Position numbers and translations under genes: made by a program | Shown here: positions 22,269 through 34,126 of the stretch, one piece after another | Layout: the number at the start of each line of letters is the position of its first letter | Numbering within the stretch: the first letter of the stretch is position 1 | Notes under the pieces: model-generated | What the model was told of the DNA's origin: nothing | The model's database searches: none | The model's input: only the letters and a program-made list of their open reading frames with translations | Assembly: GCA_025200525.1 (NCBI GenBank) | Contig: CM045767.1 | Coordinates: 123,182,346 to 123,246,345 of the forward strand | Length of the DNA stretch: 64,000 nucleotides | From: Camellia lanceoleosa | Lineage: Eukaryota > Streptophyta > Magnoliopsida > Ericales > Theaceae | Direction: 5' to 3'

Positions 22269-23306
22269 TCCAACTATACTCCTAGTATTTTTTTTTCTAT
22301 ATATATATTTGAAATATTTTAAAAATATTTTTCCTTTATCTTTTTTTATTAAAAATATTTTTTCAAACTCTCATCTCTCCTCCCCCTGAGAAAAAATATT
22401 TTTTAAATTATAGAGTAAATGTAAAAAATATTTTTTAAATTATTGGATAAATGTAAAAGGCTAAAAGTTTATTCCCTTAAATAAGGAGTCGAGTAGGCTG
22501 GTTACTGAGGGGAATTATTTTGTATTTTACTGAGTAGGAAAAAAGTGAGGAGTGAGAAACTATTGGATATTATTTTGTGCTAACAATGTGTTGTTGCCAA
22601 TCAACCAACCAAACGGGGCATATCGTGACTGGACGAAAATGTGGAGTTGAATTTCACAACTGAAAAATAATGAACCAAGTGATATTTGATGGAAGTTGTT
22701 CTTAGTGTAATTACATTCTTAGTGTTTATTTATTTGGCTTATAATTTTTACAAAAAAAAATTATTGAAATTGTTAATTTTGTTATGTCATGTTATTTGCG
22801 TGAGTTGGAACTTGAGGTTTTCCTGAATTCTAAAAGATTTTGTGTGCAAGTAATTAATGGTTTTACTTTATTTCTTTGTCTTTTGACTTGATAATTAATG
22901 GTTCTACTTGCCTTGATTGATAATCATGTACGTCTAAAGGCTTTTTTTACGTTTCCTTTAAAATTAATTCGGGTTTGGGTTCCTGTACTGAATTTTGAAT
23001 TTTGGTATTGGCATATTGATATTGCAGAGGTTCATTTACTTGCTAAATTGCATCCGATTTTCGTCAATTACAGATACTTATGGTCCAGGATTACAAAGTG
23101 CAAAATGATCAAAACCATGAGGGGGTTTTTGACAATTTTTATACCACAAGGGGGTAAAGCACTTTAAGGCAAACCATATGGGCTAAATTGAATTTTGCCC
23201 AAACATATAATTATTATAGCATTATTGATTTCAAAAATAACAAAGGGTGGATCTCATCTCAATTGACAAGCATGTATGCCTGAACCATTCTTTGCTTTTC
23301 CTGCAG
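22269..23306. other. NLP-A intron, shared in part with locus B
   Basis: AT-rich non-coding DNA. The stretch 22,870-23,080 matches 51,250-51,470 in locus B, including the AG-bordered segment starting GAGGTTCAT(T/C)TACTTGC. From about 23,100 to 23,240 the sequence is unrelated to B and contains CCATGAGGGGGTT/CCACAAGGGGGT phrases typical of plant MITE ends. From 23,250 homology jumps to about 62,220 of locus B. Confidence 0.6.
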
Positions 23307-23345
23307 AACTTTGGCGGCTGTGGCATTTGAAACTGATTAATGCTG
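23307..23345 (+). other. Candidate NLP-A micro-exon (39 nt)
   Basis: Flanked by TTTTCCTGCAG and by the donor GTATGA. The paralogue at 62281-62322 has the same borders and is 42 nt, a difference of one codon. Both are open in the same phase (LWRLWHLKLINA here, LPWWWRPMKLNNT there), the other two frames of copy B containing stops. Conservation of borders and phase suggests a real exon, though I cannot place it on the NLP domain map. Confidence 0.45.
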
Positions 23346-24180
23346 GTATGACTTATTCCTGTTGAAATTCATTTAGTTGCTATTAATGGCTTCAAAATTT
23401 CGTCAATTAGTTTTAGGGAGACTTACATTTAGTTTCTAATAGATAGAAATTGTCCAATAGGTCATATGATAATTAATGTATTTTTTTATTAAACACTATT
23501 AAAAAAGTCACTAATTGTTAATTTTCAGTAACAATTTGAAAATTTTATCACAAAAAATGTCATTAATTACAAGTTTTAGTTATAGTTTAAAAAAAATTCT
23601 CTCAAAAAAAATGCCACTAATTTTTAACTTTCAAATATAGTTTAAAAATTTTGTAACAGACAAGCGTTACTACTTGTAAGTTTTAACGACAATTTATAAA
23701 ATTCATGACAAAAAAAAGTTAGTTTATCTATTCCTATATGGCCGTTGAAATCTCAACATATAAGTAAGTTTTTTTTTCTACGGGTATCTCTTATAATACC
23801 TCATCTATTTCTTCTAAAAAATCTCTCGTAATCTAATTATCAAAACTCATAACGGTATGAAAAATAAAATAAAAATAATAAAAAAGCTCTGTCCTCCTAA
23901 TTTCAACTTTTTGAATTGTTTAAGAGGAAAGAAATGGGGAGCCATGATAATTCTCCATTCACTTTTTGAATATCTCCGCAAGTTGAGGGATTTAGAGAGA
24001 AAAGAGATGGGAGTTAGCCATTTTACAAAAACTGGTTTCCATTTTTACCCGTTCACATTATAGGAAAATTATTAGGTAGTCCTAAAGTACTATGCGACAT
24101 TGTTCACTTAGTGCTCCCAACCACTGAAAAACTGCAAAACAAATTTGGTGGGTCATTCCTTATCTACCAACTAATAATTA
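23346..24180. other. Non-coding AT-rich stretch (NLP-A intron)
   Basis: From 23,500 to 23,760 short phrases of the type TGTCA(C/T)TAATT followed by AGTTT/AATTT recur in both orientations, suggesting a decayed foldback element. Nothing coding was recognised. Confidence 0.4.
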
Positions 24181-24189
24181 TTCCACATT

Positions 24190-24690
24190 AAACTATAATC
24201 GTTTTTCATTTCTTTTCTCTTCTGTTATCTTTTTTGTGCAAGAGAAAGGGTATAAAATTCTCATTTCCATATTTTTCTTTCCTAAACTATCCAAATAAGA
24301 AGAAAAGATATCTTTGTTTCTCTCTTTTTCTTATTTATTTATCTCTTATTTAACCACTTCTTTTCTTTTCTCTCTCAGTTTCCAAAACAGACTGTATACT
24401 CCTTGAACCACAGGGAGAAAAGGATGTGTCACCCACCTGCAGCAAGATACCAATTGATGGGCAAACAGAGAGAGAGAATGAAATGGTTGGACACCTTGAG
24501 GACCAAAATGAAGGCCCAAACTTTCCGAATATAGAGAATGGTTCAAATGAAGAGAGCATAACAATCCCTATTTTTCATGATTCTGTCCCTGGTAATTATC
24601 CTGCCATGAATTTGTCTATTTCATCTACACAGAGAAAGTGGTGAAGTCGGGGTTTTCTTTGAATTGACATTTCAACCGAAATGATTGACT
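24190..24690 (+). pseudogene. NLP-A triplicated unit 1: intron end plus exon
   Basis: A T-rich intron end finishing TCTCTCAG leads into an exon reading SKTDCILLEPQGEKDVSPTC and on through EMVGHLEDQNE and SVPGNYPAMNLS. In NLP6/7-type proteins this corresponds to the linker between RWP-RK and PB1 (EKNESPTC-like motif; from family knowledge, not aligned here). A deletion of about four bases after SISS relative to unit 3 puts a TGA in frame at about 24,641. Confidence 0.7.
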
Positions 24691-25172
24691 TCATCGAAGA
24701 GTATAACAGCTCGTTGCTTTTCTCTCCTCTTTATCTTTTTCATCCAATAGAGGAGGATAACACTATTTTCCATACATTTCTCTCATAAACTATCCAAATC
24801 AGCAAAAAAATATCATTGTTTTTCTCATCATCTCATTTATTTCTCTTTTATCTAACCAATTCTTTTCTTTTCTCTATTAGTTTCCGAAATGGACTGTATA
24901 CTCCTTGAACCAGAGGGAGAAAAGAATGTGTCACCCACCTGCAAGACACCAATTGTTGAGATTGTGCTAGATTTTATAGAAGGCCCAAACTTGTCGAATA
25001 TAGAGAATCATTCCAACAAAAAGAGCATAATGACTCATACTTTTCAAGATTCTGTCCCTGGTAATTATCGTGCCATGAACTTGTCTATTCATCTACTTAC
25101 GAAAAAAGTGTAGAAGCAGGGGCTTTCTCTGAATTGACATTTCAACCAAAAGAATCGACTCCATCAAAGAGG
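24691..25172 (+). pseudogene. NLP-A triplicated unit 2: intron end plus exon
   Basis: Second copy, offset about 500 bases from unit 1. Acceptor TCTATTAG; exon reads SEMDCILLEPEGEKNVSPTC, but 80 bases present in the other units are missing before FIEGPNLSNIENHSN, and the frame ends after NLSIHLLTKKV. A downstream piece still encodes SELTFQPKESTPSK in another frame. Confidence 0.7.
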
Positions 25173-25765
25173 ATCCCACATTATACTATAACCGTCTTTC
25201 ACTTCTTTTTCTCTCCTCTTATCTTTTTTTGCATAACAGAGGACGATAACACTCTATTTTCCATACTTTTCTCTCCTAAACTATCCAAATAAGAAGAAAC
25301 AATATCATTGTTTTTCTCTTCTCCTGTATTTCTCTGTTATCTAACCGTTTCTTTTATTTTCTCTTTCAATTTTCGAAAGAGACTGTATACTCCTTGAACC
25401 ACAAGGAGAAAAAAATGTGTCACCCACCCACAAGACACCAACTAATGGGCAAACAGAGGTAGAGAATGGAATGGTTGGACACATTCAGGACCAAAATGGG
25501 ATTGTGCCAAAATTTATAAAGGTCCAAACGTGTCGAATATAGAGAATCGTTCAAATGAAAAGAGCATAACAACCCCTAATTTTCCAAATTCTATCCTTGG
25601 TAATTATCCTACCATGGATTTTTCTATTTCATCTATCTACAGAGAAAGTGGTGAAGCAAGGGGTTCCTCTGAATTGGCATTTCAACCAAAGAATTTACTC
25701 CATCTACGGCTTATCCAAATCCCAATGCTTGCCTGTTCACACAACCGCATATATCATTGAGAGAG
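25173..25765 (+). pseudogene. NLP-A triplicated unit 3: mutated acceptor and frameshifts
   Basis: Third copy. The intron ends CTTTCAATTTTCG, so the AG acceptor of units 1 and 2 is lost. The exon reads ETVY/CILLEP..GEKNVSPT in one frame, then SNIENRSNEKS to ESGEARGSSELAFQPK in the next, and after a one-base A loss near 25,694 continues as EFTPSTAYPNPNACLF directly into the PB1 exon frame. Only this unit is continuous with the protein C-terminus. Confidence 0.7.
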
Positions 25766-26203
25766 ATGCTAATTGAGAATGTGCGGAGTTCAAAAGATTC
25801 GAGAAATTTCTCTACCTCAGTAGTGGGGGCTTTTATGGGGGGACATGTCTCTGATTCTAGTAGGACAGTGCATTTGTGTTCTGATCCAGTTCCAATGCAA
25901 ACCATGACTACTATTCACCACACAATGCCACATCTCATAGAAAAGCAAGATATAAGGATTGTGACGTTTAAGGCACAATATGGAGATAACATAATAAAAT
26001 TTCGTCTCTCTCTACAATTTGGAATTGTTGAATTGAAGAAAGAAGTGACAAATAGACTGGGAGAGCTTGGTAGCTTCAAGGTCCATTATCAAGATAATGA
26101 TAATGAGTGGATTTTAATAGGCTGTGATACAGACGTATGGGACTGTTTCAAACTTTTGAGTTCATCAGGGGATGTAGTAGTCAGACTACGGGTTCGTGAT
26201 TAG
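25766..26203 (+). CDS. NLP-A C-terminal PB1 domain, still open
   Basis: Taking the first in-frame ATG (25766) gives 145 residues, ending at the natural TAG. Residues about 1-60 (NVRSSKDSRNFSTSVV) are the pre-PB1 linker; residues about 60-145 form the PB1 domain of NLP proteins. FKAQYGDNIIKFRLS carries the basic Lys cluster, GIVELKKEVTNRLGELGSF the helix, YQDNDNEWILIGCDTD the acidic OPCA-type motif, and VVVRLRV the last strand. In NLPs the PB1 domain drives homo- and hetero-oligomerisation in the nucleus. The frame is free of stops while everything upstream is broken, so a PB1-only protein is conceivable. Alternatively this is a recent pseudogene tail. Splice acceptor and promoter are unproven. 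Confidence 0.75.
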   Translation: MLIENVRSSKDSRNFSTSVVGAFMGGHVSDSSRTVHLCSDPVPMQTMTTIHHTMPHLIEKQDIRIVTFKAQYGDNIIKFRLSLQFGIVELKKEVTNRLGELGSFKVHYQDNDNEWILIGCDTDVWDCFKLLSSSGDVVVRLRVRD

Positions 26204-29200
26204 GTTGCCAATTCCAAGACACATTACTACAATGTCTATATTTCAAAGCTCGTTTATGGTTTTGGGGAGATTTTGGCCTATGATTTTGTTCGTTGATCTG
26301 CTGTTTTTTGTGTTGTAGTTAGTTTCTAGAAAACTAGTTTTTATTTATTTACTTGTTTTTAGTGTGCTTTCTTTCTGTTGGAGTTTGACAGTTGTCTTTG
26401 GGTTAGGTAACATTTACTGATGTTTGTGTTCTCAGCTAGGATGCATTGCCTTTTTTTTTCTTTCTTTTTTTTGTATGGTTGGTTTGGGTGTTGTATTTGG
26501 ATCACATATATATATATACACACATGCATATATATATACACACATGTAAGAAGTTTTGATTGTAGAAAGAATTTAGGGCAAATTAAAAAAAAAAAAATAA
26601 AATAAAATAAAATCTCAAGTTTTACGTGTTTTTTAAATGAAACTTTAGGTTTTAATTGCATCAATTTTAAATAATTTGAACCTTTCGTCTATGTTGGTTA
26701 TCTATTTCTATTAATAAATTTAACGGATAAATTATTCTACAGTACATATAGCAATATTTCATTGGTTTTTTTTATTTATTTATTTATGTATTAATATGAA
26801 CTTTCAACTTGACCACACTATATCACAACCATTTATCCATCACATGATGACATCATAATAACCGTCTATCATAAACACAATTATGAACCTAACTACACAG
26901 GATCATAACCATTTGTTCAATGCCCAGCCCAACAGCAACAATCCTCAATCTCATATTGTTTATCTAATGTTCTTGGTCTAATCAATGGCCAAATCAACAC
27001 ACAAAGCCTTCAACAACTCCAATCTTGTAGTCTGAACAGCATCACTATACAGTCTTGATCACTTGTATGGACATCTTTGCTTAATTTTTTATTTATTTAT
27101 TTATTTTTTTGTGTGTAATTTGCCCAAGAATTTATGTTTTTGATTTTCAATTGGTTGTGAGAACTTTTATATTAATTTTCTGTACGTAAATTGGAATATT
27201 ATTGGTGCCAAAAAATTATTCCTAGTGAATGGGCTGCACAAAAAATAATGAACGAAGCAAATATTGTCTGCCACCCAACTAATCAAAGCGGGTAATATCA
27301 GCTCCATTCATCCCATTATAAGCGATCTTACTATTTCGTAGCAGTAGCCAAATGGTTGCCTTACCCATGGCACCGATGCCCCACCCACTCAAGCCTTTTC
27401 CTTTTGTTTCCCCTTTGGCCCGCCTGTCCTACCCATGGTTTCACCATGCTCGTTCCTCACCCTCACCTTTCTACAACTCCCAATCTATCTCTTTTCCTCC
27501 ATCCTCTCCTCCGTGGGCTTGCCCTACCCATGACCTCTCACCACCATATTAAACTTCTTCAATTAAGGGCTTGTATGCTATAGATTGAAACATTTCAACA
27601 TTTAAAGAAGGTCTCCAATTCTTGAGTCAATGTATGGTGTGCTATATCGATGGCCCCCATGCGTTATGGTATACTTTCTCTTTAGTTTTTATTTTTATTT
27701 TTATTTTTATATATATTGGTTCTTGTGATATGGTTAAATTTGAATTTGATTTGGCTATTAAAGTGGGGTTGGAGGTTTTATATGTAATTTTAGAGTGTCA
27801 GTTTGAGGACAGAAAGTGAATTTTTGATTATTTGTTATTTGTTGAGAAATTGTTTTATTTTAGTTTTTGTTCTCTTTGTAGTTTTCTTCTCTGAACTTAG
27901 AAAGCTTTTGGTTGGAGTTGTGTATCCCTTTGGAGACAAGTCTCTCTTGAGTGACTATTGTTTGGGTTTAGAGACCTCATTATGCGTCTCACTTTGATAA
28001 AAATGGACCTAGAGGGGGGGTAAGAGGAAGCGATCACCCTTACGATTTCAAAAACCTCTATTATTATAATAGTATTAAATATAATTATCTCTAAATTATA
28101 GAAGTTCACCCTCTTCTAATTATTTTTTTTTTACAAACTTGGAGGGGTCATCCCCACTTGATTTTTTTTTTTTTAATTTCTTCAAATTTAAATGGTTGTT
28201 TTTCAATATCTATAAAACATTGGATTAAAGTATAAAATTAAAAAATATAATTAATAACATTTTATAACTACTATTGATAACAAGCCCTATTTCTACATAA
28301 TAAAATAAGGTATTAGCTAATTATTTGATCGTGTTTATTGAGGAAAACATTATGCAAATTTTAAAGTTGATTCTATCATATATGTTTTTAATGACATGAA
28401 AGAGAATCAAACACAACTCAAGATACCTTAGTTTAGTAAATAGATTGTTTTTACAATTACTATATTTTTCAATATGGATAAAAAAAAAATAATAATAATA
28501 ATAATAATAAAGGCTTATTTGTATATGTTTTCATCTTATTTTCGCTTTATATGCAGGTAAAAAATTGATATTGCAATCGATATTGTTTATTTAAATTTTT
28601 TGTTAATATGTATACTTTTGCCCTCTTATATGGAAATCATGGGTTCGTTTCTTCACTTTGATAATTTGAATCGTTTATTTTTAAAAAATGAAATCATTCA
28701 TTTTTCAGGAGACAAATACAATAAACTAACGTAACTACAGTTATCAATCGATATGATTATTTTACATAGATGATCTACATGTTGTGTAAAAAACAAATGG
28801 TTTGAATTATCGATTTGAGACTCACGGACCTAAATAGCACGGTCCAATCCACAGATAATTTGCTCTTGTGATGGAGACAAGTTTCTCTCCAGTCCAGTGG
28901 GCTAGACATGTTGTTTGGGCCCCGTAAGACCTGCTATTGGTTTTATTTCGATGATCCAAATCATTTAATTTTTAAGCCATATTGTTGAACTATAAAAGAA
29001 AATATAAGGACAATGTAATACATGCAACTATTTCAGTCATGAAAAATATGGATGTAATTGACTTGTTATAGAATAATCAAATTGCAATTATGATAATTTA
29101 GTTTGATTTAATCAAAGAAAAAATATAAATATCGTTCATTGTCCAGTGCAATTATTGAAAGGGGTAGTAGGTATGCATCATCAGCTGATGAGCTATCCTT

Positions 29201-29663
29201 GATGCTGCCACTGAAACATTTTGTATAACAAATTGATGATTCTTTTGCTCTTATCCTATTGTGTTTGTTGCACATAGATTTCAAGGCTGCAAATAATACT
29301 AAGTTCTCCTTTGGAAAGACACAATTTTAACACCACAAAAACAAAAACAAAAACAAACAAACAAACAGACAAACTATATAAAGTTAATCCATTCTTTCAA
29401 TTTTTTTGTAAATTATTTTGTAAAAAACTAAAAAATCACACCCCAAAAAAAAAAAAAGAAAAAAAAAAAAGGTCAATTCTCCCATGAATCATAAGTTGAA
29501 CAGCCAGAGTGTGTGACACCAACAGCCCCTTTCTCACGTTCTCTTTACCGAACACCCAACACAATGTTGCACACAGTTTATGCTTCCAAAATGTTACATA
29601 TTCAAATATATATATATATATATATATTTAGAACAATATTTAAAAATAAGATGTATATATGAA
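26204..29663. other. Spacer downstream of NLP-A
   Basis: NLP-A 3' flank, then repeat-rich AT DNA. (TA)/(CA) microsatellites lie at 26,505-26,545, an A-rich (AAAAT)n tract at 26,583-26,612, a Pro/Ser-rich pyrimidine-rich stretch at 27,350-27,550 that opens several frames by composition only, a (TAA)n run at about 28,488-28,510, (AAC)-rich repeats at 29,335-29,370 and (TA)n at 29,608-29,628. No gene was recognised. Confidence 0.5.
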
Positions 29664-30480
29664 TTTAAGGGTAAATTATACTCGTTGTACTTATAGTTTG
29701 TCTTTTGTATCAATTTGATTATAATTGCACTAATTTTGCCTTTGAATATTTCATATTATGTTAATTAAGTTTGGCTTCTCTCAAATTGTGATTTCAATTT
29801 GAGAGAGCGTTTTGGCTTAATAGGCCCACTTTGATACCAATTTTAGTGATTCGAACTGTTAACTTTTTAGAATTTGTTAAGTAAAATATTAATGTAAAAA
29901 ATCAAGATGATTGAATATTGATAGCTATATATTTGAATGATATTTGTTTTTAAAAAATAGATGACAAATATAATTTTCCGAATAGCCGTTAATTTTTTGT
30001 AATACAAATTTGATTCAAACGTATAACTATCGATGTCCGATCATCTTAATTTTTTACATGAATATTCTACTCAACGAATCTTTAAAAGTGAATAGTTTGG
30101 ATCACCGAAATCGGTCCTAAAATGAGTTTACCAAGCCCAAATGCTCTCTCAAGTTAAGATAACCAACTTAAAAGAAGTCAAACCCATGTTAACAGTCTAA
30201 TTGATAATGTTGCTTTGAAAATTTAACTAAAATCAAGAGGTAAAATATTTCTTTCACTCTCCTAAAAGTGGTTGAGGGGTTAACGTCAAATTTAAAATAG
30301 TCCATTCCCCTCTTTTCATATGATTTCTATCAAATTTCTTAACAAATATTATCAATCTAATTATATTGATACAATGTGAAAAATTATGAGACAAAATTAG
30401 TATAATTTGAACCCACATAGACTAAATTGATATAAAAGACAAATCACAGGACCAAATGTATAATTTGCTATAAATTTAAA
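29664..30480. repeat. Long foldback element (about 0.8 kb)
   Basis: The left arm (TTTAAGGGTAAATTATAC, then GTTTGTCTTTTGTATCAATTT) returns inverted at the right end (AAATTGATATAAAAGACAAA, then ATAATTTGCTATAAATTTAAA). Inner words such as GTAAAAAATCAAGATGAT and its inverse near 30,030-30,060 extend the palindrome, so most of the unit forms one imperfect stem. No transposase. A related decayed copy is at about 31,010-31,345. Confidence 0.7.
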
Positions 30481-30823
30481 TTTATTATAGTGTAAGTCAT
30501 ATTCGGTGTAAAATTTTCTTTCTTCCTTTTAAATGACCTAGAACAAGTCTTAAGCAAGGCCTTTGAATCAACCACAAGAAAGTAAATTCAATAATCAAAC
30601 CTAAACTTATGAACTGAAAATGGTGAAGGGCTTCGAACACTCATCATCATCAGTAACATAGGGTGCATACCCACTTACAACTCGGATGGTCTATTAATGG
30701 TAATTCAAGATAAATCTTATCCATACATCTCAAAATTTATAATAATATTTGGCTCGATATGTAGTATTGTTGTTTTCTCTTTGCTTTTAAGACTTGGAGG
30801 AATTGATCTCTGCTTTGAAGCGC

Positions 30824-30866
30824 CGCCCCCCCCCCCCCCCCCCAAAAAAAAAAAAAAAAAAAAAAG
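30824..30866. repeat. Poly-C / poly-A junction
   Basis: A run of about 20 C is followed at once by about 22 A. Exact length is unreliable in any assembly. No associated gene seen. Confidence 0.8.
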
Positions 30867-31009
30867 GAAATAGAAAAACAACAAGATGGATTTGTAACTG
30901 TTTGATGTAGTGGTGATGCAAGTAATGACTTCATTTACGATGGAGACAATATCAGAGTTGGTATTGATGAAGCAACTTCAAAGCATAAGTTAACTCTAAT
31001 AACAACCGT

Positions 31010-31345
31010 CTTGTTAGTGTTTTATTATGTGGGTTTGAATTCTTTAAAATTGGTCATCTTAAATTTGAGAGTGTGTTTGGACTTGATAAGTTTATTTTGG
31101 AACTTTCAGTGATTCGAATGTTCACTTTAAGTATTCGTGGAGTAGAATATTTATATATATTAAAAAAAAAATATGATTGGATATTGATAGTTATATGTTG
31201 GAATTACATTTGTATTACAAAAATATAGATGATTACTCTTAAAATTATAATTGTCATCCATTTTTCTAAAACAAATATGATTCAAATATATAGTTATCAG
31301 TATCTAATCATTTTATTTTGCATAATATTTTACTCAAATCTTCCA
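31010..31345. repeat. Decayed relative of the 29.7-kb foldback
   Basis: Shares phrases with 29,800-30,080, such as TTGAGAG(T/A)G-GTTTGG-CTTGATAA, GTGATTCGAA and GATTGGATATTGATAGTTATAT, and has its own internal inverse near 31,290-31,320. It is shorter and its outer ends are lost. Confidence 0.55.
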
Positions 31346-31720
31346 AGGAGACATATATAGCAAGATCGATAATAGAATCTGAGTTTATCGCATTATATGA
31401 AACAGGAGAAGAAACAGAATGGCTTCGTAATTTCTTAGAAGACATTCCAATGTGGTCTAAACCTGTGCTCTGCTATATGCATTCACTGTGATAGTGAAGC
31501 AGTAATAGGATGGGCATAGAATCATATGTATAACGGTAAGTCTTGACATATTCGTCGAAGACATAATACCGTTAGCTATTTGCTCTCACATGGAATAATT
31601 TCCATAGAATATGTAAATGCAAGAGAGAATATTGCAGATCCGTTGACTAAAGGGCTAGCCAGAGAGCAAGTGTACCATTTATCGAGCGGAATGTGATTAA
31701 AGCTTATTACTTAAAAGTCG
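31345..31720 (+). pseudogene. Copia RNase H / 3' pol fragment
   Basis: Reads ESEFIALYETGEETEWLRNF, EDIPMWSKPV, IRRRHNTVSYLLSHGIISIE, YVNARENIADPLTKGLAREQ and the terminal SSGM, the end of copia RNase H. Stops and frame changes are present (for example GGGCATAG). It belongs to a different copia lineage from the 17.7-kb element, since the conserved EDIPMW and IRRRHN words are absent there. LTRs were not found. Confidence 0.8.
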
Positions 31721-31865
31721 CCATAATAGCAACCCAACCTAGTTGACTGGAGATCCCAAGATTTAGATTCAAAGAGATAACCGAATTATGGATGACTTCA
31801 TGTATTATTAAGGAGCTTTACTTCTACCTATTTCTATGATAAGAAGAATGATACCTGCAGCGTTA

Positions 31866-32221
31866 GAGCATCTCTAATGGTAGTAGGCATTTTATCTATC
31901 TAAATATTACTATAAAGTATATATTTTATTTTGCCTATCAACTGTTTTATGTTTTTACTCCAACCATGTTCTTTGTTTTAACTATTTATCCAAATACTAT
32001 TAATTTTATAGAATGCCACATCAACAACAAAGATGGAGGGAAATAATTCTAATGATTGAATACATTTTGCCTAGCGTTGAAGGCTAGCTACATGTAGCTA
32101 GTGAATATGAGTTGAGCCAAAATGCCTAATCATATGCCTAGTGCATTGGAATTGAAAAAAGTGAATCACACTAGGCATTTTAACTAACAAGTATTATATG
32201 CCTAGTGCATTGGAGATGCTC
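31866..32221. mobile_element. PIF/Harbinger-type MITE (356 bp)
   Basis: Terminal inverted repeats GAGCATCTCTAATG and GAGCATCTCCAATG, followed inward on one side by CACTAGGCATATAA, with TTA duplicated on both sides (31863-31865 and 32222-32224). TTA/TAA duplications and GAGCATCTCC-type ends suit Harbinger-derived MITEs. It interrupts DNA just downstream of the copia fragment. Confidence 0.75.
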
Positions 32222-32338
32222 TTAGTAGGATAAGTTTTGCTTTTAATGATTCTTATAGCTTGGACATCCAAGTGAGGTATGGCAGGATACTCTTAATAAG
32301 AAGTTATTTATATGAATGTAAACTAGGTTGTATAACAT

Positions 32339-33475
32339 GCCCGGGGGGTACTCGCGCGCGTTAAACAGTTCTGACCCTCGAGATCTCTTTGATCTAGTCT
32401 CACGAGTGCAATATGAAACGTAGATGAGAGTCCAGATTTGGCAACTTTTATTGAAAATCCATTTTATTGCAATTTTGTCAAAAATGAACTGCGTCATCAG
32501 ATCTCAGAGTCGCCGCCTAATATTTTGGGAAATTAGGAAACCCATGACTCGTACCAAGGCCACTGTTCATCGTAACCAAAGATGCTTGGCTCGGAACCTT
32601 AGGTATGAGAGGGGAAGGTCAATAATGAGCACCCCCGCCCACCCGATCAAAGATCGGCCTCTACTAAACCATGATATGACTTTTATTTTCTTTATATGTT
32701 CATGTTTTGATTATTTAATAAATCCTAAAAAAAAGATTACTATGTGAAGCATACAAGTATCGACTAGTTTGCTCAAATTGGAACAATTCGATTTTATGTT
32801 TGTTTGTCGAAAATGGTTAAAATTTGCCACTTGACAAAGTGTGTTTAAAGTTTGTGAATTTGCTACTACAAAGTGGACTTAAAACGTATATTCTTTGAAT
32901 CATTCCAATTTACGCAACAAGGCTTCATCCACAGGCATTCAAATAGTTTATCATGTAAGCAAGTAGCCACATGGTAGAATGCTAACACATAGTAAGAAAA
33001 ATACACACAAACGAGATGCTAAAACATAAAAACTTACATATTTGACGTCCTCCGAACAAGTTACAAAACAAAGTTAGTAAAACATACATGATTTTATATA
33101 CAAAATCCTAATGCAATTCACTCATGAGATGCGACTAAAGATTTGGCTTCTAAGATATGACATGTGAATCATCTCAAGAACATTAGGTAGCGCACATAAT
33201 CACATAGGAATTGATGAAATCTACATATAGGAATTTAGCCGAATCTTAATGCATGAGACGTGAATATAAAGCATGGATATGCATGGCGTGTCAGATATAT
33301 ACATATGCACAGTTAGGGAAAGCGAGTAAAGAATGGGATAGAAAGAAGCGATGTGGGGGGTTATTACAACACTTTAACTATTACAAATCCGAGGGAGATG
33401 AATAAAATAAAATCCTCACAAACACTCAAAATAAAAATAAAAATAAAAGTTTTAATCCCCCGGCCATTCATCAGT
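32339..33475 (-). repeat. Truncated relative of the TGTAGAC giant LTR, minus strand
   Basis: Bases 32,500-32,660 align with 34,345-34,520 (for example CACCCCCGCC/CACCCCCGCTTGCC and CGATCAAAGATCGG), and 32,750-33,370 keep weaker similarity to 34,600-35,220. The 3' terminus and the 5' half are missing or too diverged. It therefore represents a third, older family member in the window. Confidence 0.6.
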
Positions 33476-33823
33476 TAGCAAAGATTCATGTGTCTTCAAT
33501 CCAGCAAGCATGCACACCTCAGCCCATATCAATTCATCTTCAATGGAGGCCCCACTCATGTTCTAGTGGGGTGTTACATCCCAACAGATTCTCTCATTCT
33601 CCACTACTTCGGATCTACTGGTCTGGTGAGTCCTCAATTAGCCAAAGAATCCACACATCTATTTCTTCGCGAAAGATATGGTTAATCCTTACAACCCTAG
33701 CTACTTCCATGAGGATCCAGCTCTCTTCATGTCAACCCCTGACTATGTTGAATTCAAATGGATCCTCGCTGCATAAGCTACATAGCATTAAGACCACATT
33801 AGAAAGTTCAAAAGCAAATTAAC
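33476..33823. other. Unassigned 350-base stretch
   Basis: Bases 33,488-33,822 are open in two frames, but neither translation shows a family motif. It lies between two LTR remnants. No gene is called. Confidence 0.3.
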
Positions 33824-34126
33824 TGTTGAGATCGGGGATCCTGTCCAAGACCTTATAGAAATCATACCAAGTAGAAAAACACAACCACACAGAAGGAGAC
33901 ACCATATTTAACGTGGTTCGGCCTTAAAGCCTACGTCCATGGGAGAGTAACCGGTTATTACTATAACAATGGAGAGATTATAGAAAGATTACAATAGAGG
34001 AGGAGCTCACACTCTCCTCACTCAGCCACTCTCTCGTCTCCCTCGCTCACACCGAGAGAGACGGTCTCTCCGCCTCACATCTCTCGCACTCTTTGGTTTT
34101 GTTCTCACTCTCTCATTTTGCCTATC

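Noticed and set aside
27352..27583. Pro/Ser-rich plus-strand ORFs
   Set aside because: Open in two overlapping frames because the region is pyrimidine-rich; no motif, no splice context, no paralogue.
30824..30866. G-quadruplex or telomere-like signal in the poly-C run
   Set aside because: Plain homopolymer with unreliable length, no telomere repeat unit.
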